Source: an uncultured Muribaculaceae bacterium
GTDB lineage: Bacteria; Bacteroidota; Bacteroidia; Bacteroidales; Muribaculaceae
Direction: 5' to 3'
Length of the DNA stretch: 34,227 nucleotides
Assembly: GCA_947174635.1 (NCBI GenBank)
Contig: CAMWJS010000023.1
Span: 1 to 34,227, forward strand
Shown here: positions 14,807 to 24,813 of the stretch, piece by piece
Layout of the letters: every line of letters begins with the position of its first letter
Numbering within the stretch: the stretch's first letter is position 1
Notes under the pieces: model-generated
What the model saw: the letters and a program-made list of their open reading frames with translations, nothing else
Databases searched by the model: none
Told to the model about the DNA's origin: nothing
Translations under genes and position numbers: made by a program

Positions 14807-16498
14807 CTATTTCACCCACCAGTTCTCGGGATTGGAGATTCTGGCAGCCGCCGCGGCCTGATTGTCGAAACGCTTGGAAATCTTGTCGACCATAAGGGCC
14901 GGATGATCGGCACGGTGGTGCGACACACGCATAAGATCGAAGAAACGGTTGCCCTCGAAGCAGGTCTCGGCAGCCATCTCGTAGAGTATTTCGTTTTCAA
15001 CCCACTCGATAGAGTCGTTGAGATTGTCGAATTCGGGTATCAGATAACCGCTCTTGGGCAGACGTATGCCATAGCCGCGGCCACGCATCGCGGTGCCCTG
15101 GTTGTTCTCATACTTGCCGTTGTCGAAATTGATGTACATCTCGCCCTTGCGTTCCCAGGGCATCACTATAGTGGAGTCATTCATCACCTTCTGCTTCAGG
15201 CCGTTGGTAATGACAGCGAATGCCACCGACGGCTTGCCGGCACGGTTGACAGCCTCGGCATAGCGCAGATAGAGCGAAGGCTCGCGGTAGGTGGCTACAG
15301 TGCGCAGCTGACGCACCGTCTGCCAGTCAAACATCTCGTTGTCGGGATTGCTTACCGACGCGCCGTCGCCGCTGTTGTAGTATTTGGTGATGAGTATGCC
15401 GTCCTGCTCGTCCTTCACGTGGGTATAACCGTAAGCTCCGGCGAAATCCCCCCTGTTGTCGGCATAGTAGGCCATACCGCGGAGGTCACCTTCAAACGTA
15501 CCGGTTATCAGTATCGAGTTCTCGCCGTCGGCATAATAATGGAGCGCCTCGTCCATCTGCTTCATGAAATGTCTGGCGGGCACCATCTGCGGCACGAGCG
15601 AATAGGTTTTGTTGATAAGGTCGGGATGATAGTCCTTGCCGTCGCTCGAGAACGGTATGCGCGATATCACCTCGTTCTTATAGGCATTGTTGTTGTTGCC
15701 CCAGATGCCGGTGCGCGTGTTGCTGCTCCAGCGGTTGGCATAGCCTGTGGTGATATACTTGTTGTACGTATCGATATAGTTGTAGTAGAGCTGCGCGGCC
15801 GTCTCGTAGTTGTTCTTGTAGAGATGGATGTCGGCAGCCAGGAGAGTCGGACGCACAAACGCCTGCGTCGAGTTCCAGTCGCCCACGTTGCCGAAATCAG
15901 GCACATCCATGCCGATGTAAGGCTCTATATCCTGAAGGATACGGTCAAGGGCGGCATCAAACGGAAGCACGGGATAGTTGGTGTTGGCACCGTCGACGGT
16001 CGTAATCGGGTCGGTGTACCATGTCAGCTCGCCGAAGTTGAGCGCCACCTGCATCTGCGTCCAGGCGCGCACCGTGCGTATGCCCACATAGTCAGCCATC
16101 ATGACCTTGTTGTTGTGAAGCACAATCGAGGTGTCCATACGGGCTATGGCATAGTTACAGTTGTTGATGACATTATAGTAGTCGGAGCGCGACAGATAGT
16201 CGTTGTCGGCGCTTACATTGAACTGCGCTATCTCCTGAAGCGAATAGTTGGCCGTGGCCGGGACCTCCACAAGGTCGCCGCGGAGCTCGCCGAACAGCAC
16301 ATAGCGCTCGGCAAGACGCTGCTGCTGGGCAAGGATACCCATCACCGAGTAGAGCGAGTCGTTGGCAGTGCTCATGTTCAGGTCGTCCTCGAAGATATAG
16401 TCGTCCGACTTTGTGTCGAGCATATCCTCGCATGAACTGACCCCGCCGGCGAGCATCGCCGACACTGCCATCATAGCTATATATCTGAATGTTTTCAT
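14807..16498 (-). CDS. SusD/RagB-like surface lipoprotein (module 2)
   Basis: A 563-residue lipoprotein that should cap the adjacent SusC-type channel and bind its substrate outside the cell. The signal peptide ends in the lipobox GVSSC with Cys23, followed by acidic EDMLD, the kind of export signal that sends Bacteroidetes lipoproteins to the surface. SusD-family features include ANDSLYSVMGILAQQQRL early on, the helical TPR-like region, LRYAEAVNRAG, and ETCFEGNRFFDLMRVSHHRA near the C-terminus. The ending (NPENWWVK) lacks the common MPIP-E-N-QNPGY-like tail. It is the last gene of the operon, 46 bases after its SusC partner. Confidence 0.92.
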   Translation of the reverse strand: MKTFRYIAMMAVSAMLAGGVSSCEDMLDTKSDDYIFEDDLNMSTANDSLYSVMGILAQQQRLAERYVLFGELRGDLVEVPATANYSLQEIAQFNVSADNDYLSRSDYYNVINNCNYAIARMDTSIVLHNNKVMMADYVGIRTVRAWTQMQVALNFGELTWYTDPITTVDGANTNYPVLPFDAALDRILQDIEPYIGMDVPDFGNVGDWNSTQAFVRPTLLAADIHLYKNNYETAAQLYYNYIDTYNKYITTGYANRWSSNTRTGIWGNNNNAYKNEVISRIPFSSDGKDYHPDLINKTYSLVPQMVPARHFMKQMDEALHYYADGENSILITGTFEGDLRGMAYYADNRGDFAGAYGYTHVKDEQDGILITKYYNSGDGASVSNPDNEMFDWQTVRQLRTVATYREPSLYLRYAEAVNRAGKPSVAFAVITNGLKQKVMNDSTIVMPWERKGEMYINFDNGKYENNQGTAMRGRGYGIRLPKSGYLIPEFDNLNDSIEWVENEILYEMAAETCFEGNRFFDLMRVSHHRADHPALMVDKISKRFDNQAAAAARISNPENWWVK

Positions 16499-16544
16499 GA
16501 TCTGCTTGAAATTATCTGGATTGTTTGGAATGCAGTGCGAACGG

Positions 16545-19500
16545 TTAGAGGTTGACTTTCACACCGAAATTAAATTCACGGGCCTGGGGCACCATTCCGG
16601 CGTCTACTCCGAGATAGAGCGGCGAGTTGCCGAACGCGAACTCGGGGTCGGGACCGAGATACTTGGTCCAGGTGCACAGGTTGTTGACAGCGAACGAAAG
16701 GGTCACACCCTGGATATATGGCGAAGAGATGGGAATACGGTAGTCGAGCGACAGCGATTTCCATTTCAGATAGCTTGCGTCCTCGATCCAGCGGTTGGAG
16801 AAGCGACCGTTGCCCATCGGGTCCTCATAGACTGCACGGGGCACGTCGGTAACCTGTCCGTTGGCCACCCAGCGGTTGAGCATCGCGGTAGTCTGGTTGA
16901 ATATGTCGTCGCCGGCCTCGAGTTTGGCGCGGAGAGCATTGTAGGCGTCATTGCCAAGCGAATAGGTGAACACTGTGCCGAGGGTGAAGTTCTTCCACGT
17001 CAGACGCAGGTTGAAGTTACCGAAGATGTCGGGATTGGGGTCGCCGATGATTTCACGGTCTTTGGCATCAATGACCCCGTTATTGTCAATGTCGTGGAAA
17101 CGCATGTCGCCGGCCTCGAAAGGAGTGAGCGAACCGTCGGCGTTGCGGATGGACAGATTGGCAGCCGCAGCGTCGGCCACGCTTGAATAGACTCCATTGG
17201 CCCTGTAGCCGTAGAACACGCCCACGGGATTGCCTACTGCGGTGAGCACCTGGCCGCCGCAGATGTCGGTAAGTATCTGCCCCTCGGGAAGCGAGGTGAT
17301 TTTATTCTTGTAGTGGCCGATATTGGCACCCACATCGAGTTTCCAGTCGCGCAGATTGATGGCGCGGACCGTGGTCGAGAAGTTGATGCCCTTGTTGGTC
17401 ATGTCGCCGCCGTTGCTCCAGTAGTATTCCAGACCCACCTCATCCTTGGCGCGCTTCTGGATAAGAAGGTCGCTGGTCTTCGATGTATAGAAGTCAAAGG
17501 CCATTGTCCAGCGGTTGGCGAAGAGGCTGGCGTCGAATCCGACGCGCCATGTGCGGGTGGTTTCCCACTTGAGGCGGTCGTTGCCGATGTTGGCGATTAC
17601 CTGGCCGAAGCCGTTGTTGTTGAGCGGCTCCGATGCGAAATAGGTGCGGTTGGCGTAGAACGGAATCTTGTCATTGCCTGCGATGTCGAGGCTGGCACGA
17701 AGCTTAAGCAGGTCGAGGAATCTGACATTGCTCATCCACTTCTCCGAGGTCATGAGCCAAGCTGCGGTCACCGAGGGGAAGAAGCCCCACGATACTCCGC
17801 CGATGTGGGCGGCACCCTGCGCGTTCTTTCCGAAGCGCGAATTGCTCTCGAGAGTAGCGTCGAAATTGAGGATATAACGCTGCATGAAGGCATATTCACC
17901 CGACAGATACCACGCCATATTGCGCCATTCGAGGTCTTTGCCCGAAGTGAAATGGAGCGACGACGAGGTGTTGCCAAGGTCGTTGATGAAGTCTGACGAG
18001 GTGTTGTGGCCTTCGCCATAGCTGTTGACGTAAGTGTCGTTCTGGAAGCGGAAACCGCCGGTGAATCCCAGACGGTGCTCGATGCCGCGCAGAGGATTGT
18101 AGAAGAAGTGAAGGTCGGCGATGAAAGTTGTATGACGGTTCATCAGGCTCTTGACCACGTTGCGGCTCTGGGCATAGATTTCGCCGTTCTCGTTGACGAA
18201 ATCACGCTCGTCGACACCATAGTCGGGCACAAACGAGTTTTCCTTGATTTTGTCGAACGTATAGGCCACGAGTCCCTCCACGGTCAGCGCGTCGCTGAAA
18301 CGGTAGCGCGGTGCGGCATTGAGATTGAAACGGTAGTTGCGACCCTCGCCGATGCCAAGGTCGAGAATGTTCATCGGGTTGGTGACATCAAGCTCGTCCT
18401 TGTCGGCATATTTGGATGTCAGCGAACCGTCGAGCGCCAGGACGTTGGGATGATAGAGCGGCGACTTGATCATCGAGATATAATAAGGCGACGAGTAAGC
18501 GTTCAGGCCGTCGTCGCGGAGTTTGAAATTGTCCTGCGCATAAGCCACATCGAAACGCAGCGACGAGCCGCGCCACAGATTGATGTCGGAATTGAAGCGC
18601 ACATTGATGCGGTCGAACGACGTCTCCTTTATCGTGCCCTCGTTCTTGGTGTAGCCGAGCGAGAACATGTAGAGCGCACGGTCGTCACCGCCGCGTACGT
18701 TGACACCGTAGTTCATCATCAGTCCGTCACGGGTCACGAGGTCGAGCCAGTTGGTGTCGTTGTGCGTGTCGTAATACTGCGACGAAGTCGGGTCGTCGTT
18801 GAGGAAGCCCAGGCGGTCAATGACCTGCTGGTTGTCATATTTGTCCTTGATGATGTCAGAGGCGTATGTACGGTACTGCGCGGCATTCATCATCGGGATG
18901 CTCTTTGGCGCGTGACGCCATCCCATGCGGGCGTAGGCCTCGATTTCCGTAGCCTCACCCTTGGCGCGCTTGGTCTCGATGACCACGACACCGTTGCCAC
19001 CCTTGGCGCCGTAGATGGCCGTACCGTTCTTGAGCACATAGATATTCTCAATATCGTCGGGCGAGATGAGTGCAAGCGGATTGTTGAAATGGCCGTCCAT
19101 AATCGACGCGTTGTCGTCGGCCACGCTCCACACCACTCCGTCGACCACATAAAGGGGCTGCGACGAGGAGTTGATCGAGTGGAGACCTTCGACATAAACC
19201 ACATGGCCTGCACCGGGCATACCGGAGCGCGAGATGGAGTAAAGGTCGCCCTGAAGGTCGGCCACGGAATTGTCGGCCACTGTCTGCCCTATGGCAAACT
19301 CGGTGCGGTCATTGTGGGCGTCGGCCGTCAGCGCGTTTTTATAGATGTCACCCTCCATAGGCATGGAGAGGCGTATTGTCAGCTCCTTCTCACCGCGTAC
19401 GGGTACAAGGATTTTGGCAAAACCGGGAGCCTCGACCCTAAGGGTCACGGCATTGTCAGGAAGGTTGAGCGCGAACCGGCCGTCGTCGCCTGTCATAGCC

Positions 19501-19727
19501 ATGGCTCTGGCGTTGACTACCGACACACGTGCGCCGGGCAACGGTTGTCCCGTCGACGAGTCGATGACGAGACCGCCGAGTTTCTCCCCGGCCACGGCCT
19601 CCTTGACTGTCGTCTCAGAGGTCTGCGCCTGAGCCGCCACAGGCAGCCCCAGACCCATTATTGCTGCCACCGATGCGCATACAACCGGTCGAAGCATTTT
19701 CTTGGAAGTATTATATGAGTGTTTCAT
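16545..19727 (-). CDS. SusC/RagA-like TonB-dependent outer-membrane transporter (module 2)
   Basis: A 1060-residue outer-membrane importer energised by TonB. The signal peptide ends near AAQAQ (about 34). A carboxypeptidase-regulatory-like domain follows (GGLVIDSSTGQPLPGARVSV, about 50-118), then a plug with the SusC-type signature SPDDIENIYVLKNGTAIYG and GGNGVVVIETKR, and a long beta barrel ending FNFGVKVNL, with the repeated LRFD and aromatic strand pattern. The plug is somewhat divergent: the common RIRG-type stretch reads VYVEGLHSINSSSQPLYVVD. It forms a pair with the following SusD gene and begins nine bases after the second of two FAS1 lipoprotein genes. Substrate unknown; no linked hydrolase. 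Confidence 0.94.
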   Translation of the reverse strand: MKHSYNTSKKMLRPVVCASVAAIMGLGLPVAAQAQTSETTVKEAVAGEKLGGLVIDSSTGQPLPGARVSVVNARAMAMTGDDGRFALNLPDNAVTLRVEAPGFAKILVPVRGEKELTIRLSMPMEGDIYKNALTADAHNDRTEFAIGQTVADNSVADLQGDLYSISRSGMPGAGHVVYVEGLHSINSSSQPLYVVDGVVWSVADDNASIMDGHFNNPLALISPDDIENIYVLKNGTAIYGAKGGNGVVVIETKRAKGEATEIEAYARMGWRHAPKSIPMMNAAQYRTYASDIIKDKYDNQQVIDRLGFLNDDPTSSQYYDTHNDTNWLDLVTRDGLMMNYGVNVRGGDDRALYMFSLGYTKNEGTIKETSFDRINVRFNSDINLWRGSSLRFDVAYAQDNFKLRDDGLNAYSSPYYISMIKSPLYHPNVLALDGSLTSKYADKDELDVTNPMNILDLGIGEGRNYRFNLNAAPRYRFSDALTVEGLVAYTFDKIKENSFVPDYGVDERDFVNENGEIYAQSRNVVKSLMNRHTTFIADLHFFYNPLRGIEHRLGFTGGFRFQNDTYVNSYGEGHNTSSDFINDLGNTSSSLHFTSGKDLEWRNMAWYLSGEYAFMQRYILNFDATLESNSRFGKNAQGAAHIGGVSWGFFPSVTAAWLMTSEKWMSNVRFLDLLKLRASLDIAGNDKIPFYANRTYFASEPLNNNGFGQVIANIGNDRLKWETTRTWRVGFDASLFANRWTMAFDFYTSKTSDLLIQKRAKDEVGLEYYWSNGGDMTNKGINFSTTVRAINLRDWKLDVGANIGHYKNKITSLPEGQILTDICGGQVLTAVGNPVGVFYGYRANGVYSSVADAAAANLSIRNADGSLTPFEAGDMRFHDIDNNGVIDAKDREIIGDPNPDIFGNFNLRLTWKNFTLGTVFTYSLGNDAYNALRAKLEAGDDIFNQTTAMLNRWVANGQVTDVPRAVYEDPMGNGRFSNRWIEDASYLKWKSLSLDYRIPISSPYIQGVTLSFAVNNLCTWTKYLGPDPEFAFGNSPLYLGVDAGMVPQAREFNFGVKVNL

Positions 19728-19736
19728 GATGGTCGT

Positions 19737-21329
19737 TTATTTTTTGATAGGCACTAACACTACGCGGTCGATGCGGAATTTGCGCACCATCTCGTTGCGG
19801 TTGAACTCTGCGTTGGTCACATCGGTCTTTATGAGGAGCTTGGTGGTGTTGACACGGTCGTTCTGCGTGTGCAGCGGGTCAATCAGCCAAAGCATGTCAT
19901 AGAAGTTAGAGACGGGGAACGACACAGGGTCGTCGTTGACCTTCATCCATGTCATCTCGGTGTCGCTGGTGACATACCTGGTGCCCTTCTGGTCGCGGAA
20001 CGTCTTGTTCTGATTGCGGCCGTTGGCTCCCATATAGGTGAGGGTGAACGTCAGTCGGGTCTTTTCGATATTGAGCGTGTCGGTCACAGTGCCCGGCACG
20101 AACGACACGTAGATGTCATACTCCGTGGAGAGCACATTGGGTATGGTGACAGTGACACCGGGCTGAGTAGCGGTCGAACCGGTCGAAACGACCTCGATAT
20201 ATCTCGACTCGCTGATTGAGTCGTAATATATGTTATCGGAACCAATCGAGCGGGTGTAGATGGCGCTCGCCTGGGCTGCCTGGCGTCCCTCCTGGTTCTC
20301 ACCCTCGACTTCGAGGAGTTTGTTCCAGGTGGCCACGTTGTCGTAGTTGAGCTTCGGGGCAAGGTACATCACACCGTTCGATGCCTTCTCCTGTGTGGTG
20401 CCGGCAAAGAATTCAGTCGGGTTGACTACCTCGCTGCCACGGGTGGTCCAAAGGTCGGCGGCTGCTGCGGGGTTCTCGATGACACGGCGGAACACAAGGT
20501 CGTTGACGATGGCGAGCTTGGTCTGCACGTCGCCGATTGAGTCGGCTATATCCTGGTTCTTGTCATAGACATTGTAGTATGGACGAATGCGGGCGTAAGC
20601 CTCGTCCCATGCACTGTTGTCGGGTATCACCATAGTGAACAGCGAGTCTTCGTCGGCAATGTCACCTATGCCGTACCATCCGTGCTGCAGCACCGGATTG
20701 TAGTCATACATCACAGAGTCGTAGATAGTGGCGCCGTTGCCGTCCACACCGATGGGGCGCGACGCACCGAGGTCCATCTCGCGGCGGTCGTACAGTTTGA
20801 GGAATTCAGCCATCTTCGAGGTCGACGAATGCACGTCGATATACTCGCGGAAGTTGTAGCTGTAGGGTATCTGGCCGCCAAGCACATGAAGAATGCCGTT
20901 GTTGGCGATGATATCGACGCGCTCAAGTTCGGCGGAACCGAAAGTAGTGCCGTCAAAAGCGAAACGCTTGCCGTTGTACATCTTGACAGTGTGGCCGTCG
21001 CCCGCTGCTGTCGAATTGTTGAAACGGGCGATATGGTTGAGCACGATGCGCTTCACCGCGTCCACATCCTCGAGGTCCACGTCGCCGAGGGCGTCGTTGG
21101 TCGGCGCGAAAACGGTGAATGTCTGCGACGATGCCAGCAGATCGTTATAGCCTGAAATCTCGAGCATTCTGGCGAATGTTGACAACTCGGGCTCAGCCTG
21201 GATAAGCTCCATCACCGACTCCTGGGCCACCTGGTCAGACGGCTCGTAGTGGTTGTCCCAATCCTCGGAGCATGATGTCATGGCTCCTGCGACAGTGAGC
21301 AATCCGATTAATATATATGACTTTTTCAT
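19737..21329 (-). CDS. Fasciclin-domain surface lipoprotein (530 aa)
   Basis: A lipoprotein with signal peptide MKKSYILIGLLTVAGAMTSC (Cys20) and acidic residues after the Cys (SEDWDNHYE). A first FAS1 domain (about 40-160) shows FTVFAPTNDALGD and the second conserved strand IIANNGILHVL. A second, weaker FAS1-like domain has LFTMVIPDNSAWDEAY. The C-terminal 170 residues look like a beta sandwich (VTVTIPNVLSTEYDIYVSF). FAS1 domains bind proteins or glycans at surfaces. Its place directly before SusC2-SusD2 suggests it is an accessory binding subunit, like SusE/F in starch loci. Partner and ligand are inferred, not shown. Confidence 0.85.
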   Translation of the reverse strand: MKKSYILIGLLTVAGAMTSCSEDWDNHYEPSDQVAQESVMELIQAEPELSTFARMLEISGYNDLLASSQTFTVFAPTNDALGDVDLEDVDAVKRIVLNHIARFNNSTAAGDGHTVKMYNGKRFAFDGTTFGSAELERVDIIANNGILHVLGGQIPYSYNFREYIDVHSSTSKMAEFLKLYDRREMDLGASRPIGVDGNGATIYDSVMYDYNPVLQHGWYGIGDIADEDSLFTMVIPDNSAWDEAYARIRPYYNVYDKNQDIADSIGDVQTKLAIVNDLVFRRVIENPAAAADLWTTRGSEVVNPTEFFAGTTQEKASNGVMYLAPKLNYDNVATWNKLLEVEGENQEGRQAAQASAIYTRSIGSDNIYYDSISESRYIEVVSTGSTATQPGVTVTIPNVLSTEYDIYVSFVPGTVTDTLNIEKTRLTFTLTYMGANGRNQNKTFRDQKGTRYVTSDTEMTWMKVNDDPVSFPVSNFYDMLWLIDPLHTQNDRVNTTKLLIKTDVTNAEFNRNEMVRKFRIDRVVLVPIKK

Positions 21330-21356
21330 TGATAAAATCTATTAAAGGGTGACGGA

Positions 21357-23210
21357 TTAATATATATCTTCATACTCTATGAGCGACACGGGCACCAGTT
21401 CGATAAGGTCGCCGTTATACTCGTTGCCGGGCGAGAGCACGTTCTTTGCCCGCAGATAGTGGGCGCCGTATTCCTGCACGTTGAGGTTGCCGATAATCAC
21501 ACGCAGATAGGCCTGGTCGTTGCGGAGCACTGAGTTGTAGTAGTAGTTGATGGCCGAGGCCGGGCCCTTCATGTAGCCGCGGTTGCGCATAGCCTTGTCT
21601 ATCTCCTTGTCCTCCGGACCGCCGGTATCCTTCACCCAGCCTACGCGCGGGTCGTTGCCCTCGATACGCAGGTCGCGGGGTATACCCTGGATTTCGCCGT
21701 CAAGGAAGAACTGGGCGATACCACGCCACCATACGCGCGAGTAGCCCATGCGCACTTCCCAGTTGCCCGGCGGCACGGGCGGCAGACGGAGTGTGAAGTC
21801 ATACCAGCCGTTGAGCTTGAGCTCGTCGGCCTGATACATGGTCCAGCCTTCCGACGCCCACATCACTATTTCAGTCTCGGGCGAGAATGAAAGATGCTTT
21901 GAGCAGAAGTCGTGGGGGATGGTGCGCGCCGACGCTCCGTCAGGCACACCCTCGGTGAGCTGCCAGCGTATGTTGTTGTTGGTAAGTTCCGGCGGTATGT
22001 TGTACATGTCGACGCGGATACGGCAGTTGAGCACGTCGTTTTCCATCACGTCGCGGTCATATACGAGCAGGTCGCTGATTGAATGCACGTAGCCGTTGGC
22101 TCCGCTGAGGTTGCTGAGCCCTTCCACCACTTCGATGCACTTGCCCGAACGCTGCAGGTTGAGCTTCGGACCGACATTGATTTTCAGCAGGTAGAATTCG
22201 CGCATGGTTTCATAAAACTCGTGACGGTCCTTCATCGAGTTGGGCACAGTGTTTTTGCCGGGATAGAGGAACGAGTTGGTCGACATCTGACGGTCGAGGA
22301 TATGGTAGGCGACAAACTGGTTGAGCGCATTGCTGCGGTCGGTGTAGTCGTCCGAACCATTGTCATAGTACCGGCGCGCCACCTGCTCCATGTCGGCGAG
22401 CGAATGGATGCCGTGGGCGGCATATACTGCGTCGGGTTCCACAAAGAGAGTGTAGCCGTAGCGCTTGGTCTTGGGGAGAAGGCAGTCCCAGCCGGCCTGG
22501 GTGATGTGGCCGTTGCTCGTGGGGCACACATAGTCGAGGTCGTAGGTACGCTCCAGGGAGTCCGACAAGTGGGTGACACGCAGAGCCTCGGCGAAAAGGT
22601 TGAAGGTCTGCTCGGTGCCTATCACCTCGGGCTGTGTCAGGATATCGCTCACATAGTCCTTGTTGGGAGAAATGACGCTGTTGACACGGTGTACCACGCC
22701 GTTGTGCACCTCGATGTCTCGCTCTACGATGAGAACTGTCTTGTTGACATAGATCTGCAGACCGGTCATTTCCGGATCTGACTTGAACGAGATGACAAGG
22801 AAGTTGTCGGACATCGACGGCTCACCAAGAGCGCCCTCCTCGAAGTTTTCCGACATGTAGTCGCGTCCCGGGCTGTCTATCACGTGGTTGTAGACGATTT
22901 CACGCATCTGGTCATTCGACATCGTCTCCATCGACAGGCCGTTCTGGCGGAAATATTCCTGAAACGCGTCGTCGTTGGGAAGGAACAGCGTGTAGTGTCC
23001 GTAGGTCGACAGCAATGCGTCGGCTCCGGTGCGGTGAAGCATATCGGCGAAGATGGAGTATTGCGGGTCATCTTCGACAAACGAGCATACGGTATCGCCG
23101 GTAAAAGTATAGTAGGCGCCTTCGTCGACATCGTCGGAGCATGAGGTCAATGCGCCCGCTCCGGTTGCCATGGCGGCTATGAACAGTGATTTTAGCAGAT
23201 ACTTATTCAT
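21357..23210 (-). CDS. Fasciclin-domain surface lipoprotein (617 aa)
   Basis: A lipoprotein with lipobox ALTSC (Cys24) followed by SDDVDEG. FAS1 domain 1 shows YTLFLPNDDAFQEYF and VHNGVVHRVNSVI. A second region (about 185-390) has FAS1-like YTLFVEPDAVYAAHG, FVAYHILDRQM and NGYVHSISDLLVYD. Residues about 400-617 form a separate beta-rich domain (GWYDFTLRLPPVPPGNWEV, VWWRGIAQFFLDG) reminiscent of carbohydrate-binding jelly rolls, though I cannot name its family. It lies between SusD1 and the 530-residue FAS1 gene, with 27 bases on each side, inside one transcript. A surface binding role is inferred. Confidence 0.83.
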   Translation of the reverse strand: MNKYLLKSLFIAAMATGAGALTSCSDDVDEGAYYTFTGDTVCSFVEDDPQYSIFADMLHRTGADALLSTYGHYTLFLPNDDAFQEYFRQNGLSMETMSNDQMREIVYNHVIDSPGRDYMSENFEEGALGEPSMSDNFLVISFKSDPEMTGLQIYVNKTVLIVERDIEVHNGVVHRVNSVISPNKDYVSDILTQPEVIGTEQTFNLFAEALRVTHLSDSLERTYDLDYVCPTSNGHITQAGWDCLLPKTKRYGYTLFVEPDAVYAAHGIHSLADMEQVARRYYDNGSDDYTDRSNALNQFVAYHILDRQMSTNSFLYPGKNTVPNSMKDRHEFYETMREFYLLKINVGPKLNLQRSGKCIEVVEGLSNLSGANGYVHSISDLLVYDRDVMENDVLNCRIRVDMYNIPPELTNNNIRWQLTEGVPDGASARTIPHDFCSKHLSFSPETEIVMWASEGWTMYQADELKLNGWYDFTLRLPPVPPGNWEVRMGYSRVWWRGIAQFFLDGEIQGIPRDLRIEGNDPRVGWVKDTGGPEDKEIDKAMRNRGYMKGPASAINYYYNSVLRNDQAYLRVIIGNLNVQEYGAHYLRAKNVLSPGNEYNGDLIELVPVSLIEYEDIY

Positions 23211-23237
23211 GGTGTTAAGTGATTAACGTGATTGAGG

Positions 23238-24791
23238 TTACTTGTTGACATCGATATCGGTCGACATTTCGTAGAACGGATTCTGCACCAGCTGGTGGTT
23301 GGCCTTGAGCTCCGTATCCTTGATAGGCATGTAGAGAGCGTCGATATCCTTGAGCTTTGAGGAGATTGTCGACTGGTCGAGAGTGACGTATTTGGGCTTG
23401 AGATATGTGCTGATTATGAGCTGCAGGCGCGACGGGTCTTTCTTGATGGTGCGGAGCAGATCATAGTAGCGCTTGCCTTCGAACATGAACTCGCGCTGAC
23501 GCTCGTCAAGTATGAGCTGGCGCATGGCCTCCTGGTTGCCGTAAGAGCCGGTCAGACCTTCGGGCGACGCAGAGTTGGCCCGGTCGTAGACCATTTTTAC
23601 CAGGTCGAACGCATCCGAAAGATTCTTGTTCTGCTCGGTCAGGGCCTCGGCTTTCATCAGATATACGTCGGCCAGACGGTATAGTATCCAGTTGGTGTTG
23701 CCGGCATTGTCGCCCACATCGTTGTAGTCCGATTCACGTATCTGCGTCGGGATATCTATCTCACGGCGGTAGGAGACGAATTTCTTGACCGGGAATGTTC
23801 CGCCGGCCACGTCGGCATAGTAAAAGTCATACTGGCGCACGTCGCTGTCGTCCCAGAGCTCGGTGGTGGTGAAATCGAAAGCCACCATCTGGCGCTGCGG
23901 ACCGCGGCCTCCGCTCGTGCCGTAGAATTCGCACACCGCATAGTTGGGTATGATGCCTCGGTTAAACTGCAGTTCGAAGATGCTCTCCGACGAGTTGCCG
24001 TCAATGAACACCCCTTTGTTGTAGTTGTTGGGGGAGACAAGGCTCAGTTCAGCGTTGCCGTCCATAAGCACGCGGGTGCAATAATCCTCGGCCTCGGCAT
24101 AGCGTCCCTGCCACAGACACATGTCGGCGATGAGACAGCGTATGGCGTTCTGAGTCATGCGTCCCTTGGTATAGGCCACCTGGCTCCACTCGGTGATGGC
24201 GCGAGGCTCTATCTCCTTGAGGTCCTCGATGAGGAAGTCGATGATTTCATCGGGGTCGGACTGAGGTATGCGCATCGGCACGGTGTCGTCGATGGTCGGT
24301 TCGGTGGTGAAAGGAATGTCGCGGAAGGCGCGCACAAGCGTGAAATAGCAGTAGGCGCGCACGGCCTTGACCTCGGCAAGATAGCCGTTGAGCTGTCCCA
24401 GAGTGAAGTTGGGGTCGCGCTCATAGGCGAGAGGCGCGAAGTGCTCCACGGTGTTGCACAGATTGATTACTGCGTAGAAGTCGCCCCAGGCGGCATAGCC
24501 GTTTGAGGGGAGAAGATTGAGGTTGGCGATATTGTTGAGGTCGCCGCCGTCGCCGCTGCCGAGTATACAGTTGTCGGAACGGAACTCGCCCCACACAAGC
24601 AGACGCTGCATGAAGCCCGGCTCCTGCATCGAGCGGTAGCAGCTGCCCACTACAGACAGCACATCCGACTCGCTCTGCCAGAATTCCTCAAGCACCATCT
24701 CGTTCTGAGGCTTCAACTCAAAGAAATCATCGCACGACGCAACGCTCGCTCCGAGAAGTGCTATTGTAAAATATTTCAATATCTTGTTCAT
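23238..24791 (-). CDS. SusD/RagB-like surface lipoprotein (module 1)
   Basis: A 517-residue lipoprotein with lipobox SVASC (Cys20) and the acidic export signal DDFFELK. Typical SusD features are SCYRSMQEPGF, the TPR-like helices with KAVRAYCYFTLVRAF, VYLMKAEALTE, FMFEGKRYYDLLRTIKK, and the C-terminal ALYMPIKDTELKANHQLVQN-type ending followed by PFYE. It binds substrate and closes over the SusC channel at the cell surface. It is 22 bases after its SusC partner. The substrate cannot be assigned from sequence. Confidence 0.95.
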   Translation of the reverse strand: MNKILKYFTIALLGASVASCDDFFELKPQNEMVLEEFWQSESDVLSVVGSCYRSMQEPGFMQRLLVWGEFRSDNCILGSGDGGDLNNIANLNLLPSNGYAAWGDFYAVINLCNTVEHFAPLAYERDPNFTLGQLNGYLAEVKAVRAYCYFTLVRAFRDIPFTTEPTIDDTVPMRIPQSDPDEIIDFLIEDLKEIEPRAITEWSQVAYTKGRMTQNAIRCLIADMCLWQGRYAEAEDYCTRVLMDGNAELSLVSPNNYNKGVFIDGNSSESIFELQFNRGIIPNYAVCEFYGTSGGRGPQRQMVAFDFTTTELWDDSDVRQYDFYYADVAGGTFPVKKFVSYRREIDIPTQIRESDYNDVGDNAGNTNWILYRLADVYLMKAEALTEQNKNLSDAFDLVKMVYDRANSASPEGLTGSYGNQEAMRQLILDERQREFMFEGKRYYDLLRTIKKDPSRLQLIISTYLKPKYVTLDQSTISSKLKDIDALYMPIKDTELKANHQLVQNPFYEMSTDIDVNK

Positions 24792-24813
24792 GTCGTTAAT
24801 GTTTTTTCAATGG

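Noticed and set aside
14903-16435. 510-codon open frame opposite SusD (module 2)
   Set aside because: Long antisense frames arise here from GC-rich codon use; the translation is Val/His/Arg-rich with no recognisable fold, and SusD on the other strand is certain.
18006-19718. 570-codon open frame opposite SusC (module 2)
   Set aside because: Same reason: a shadow of the SusC reading frame with low-complexity composition.
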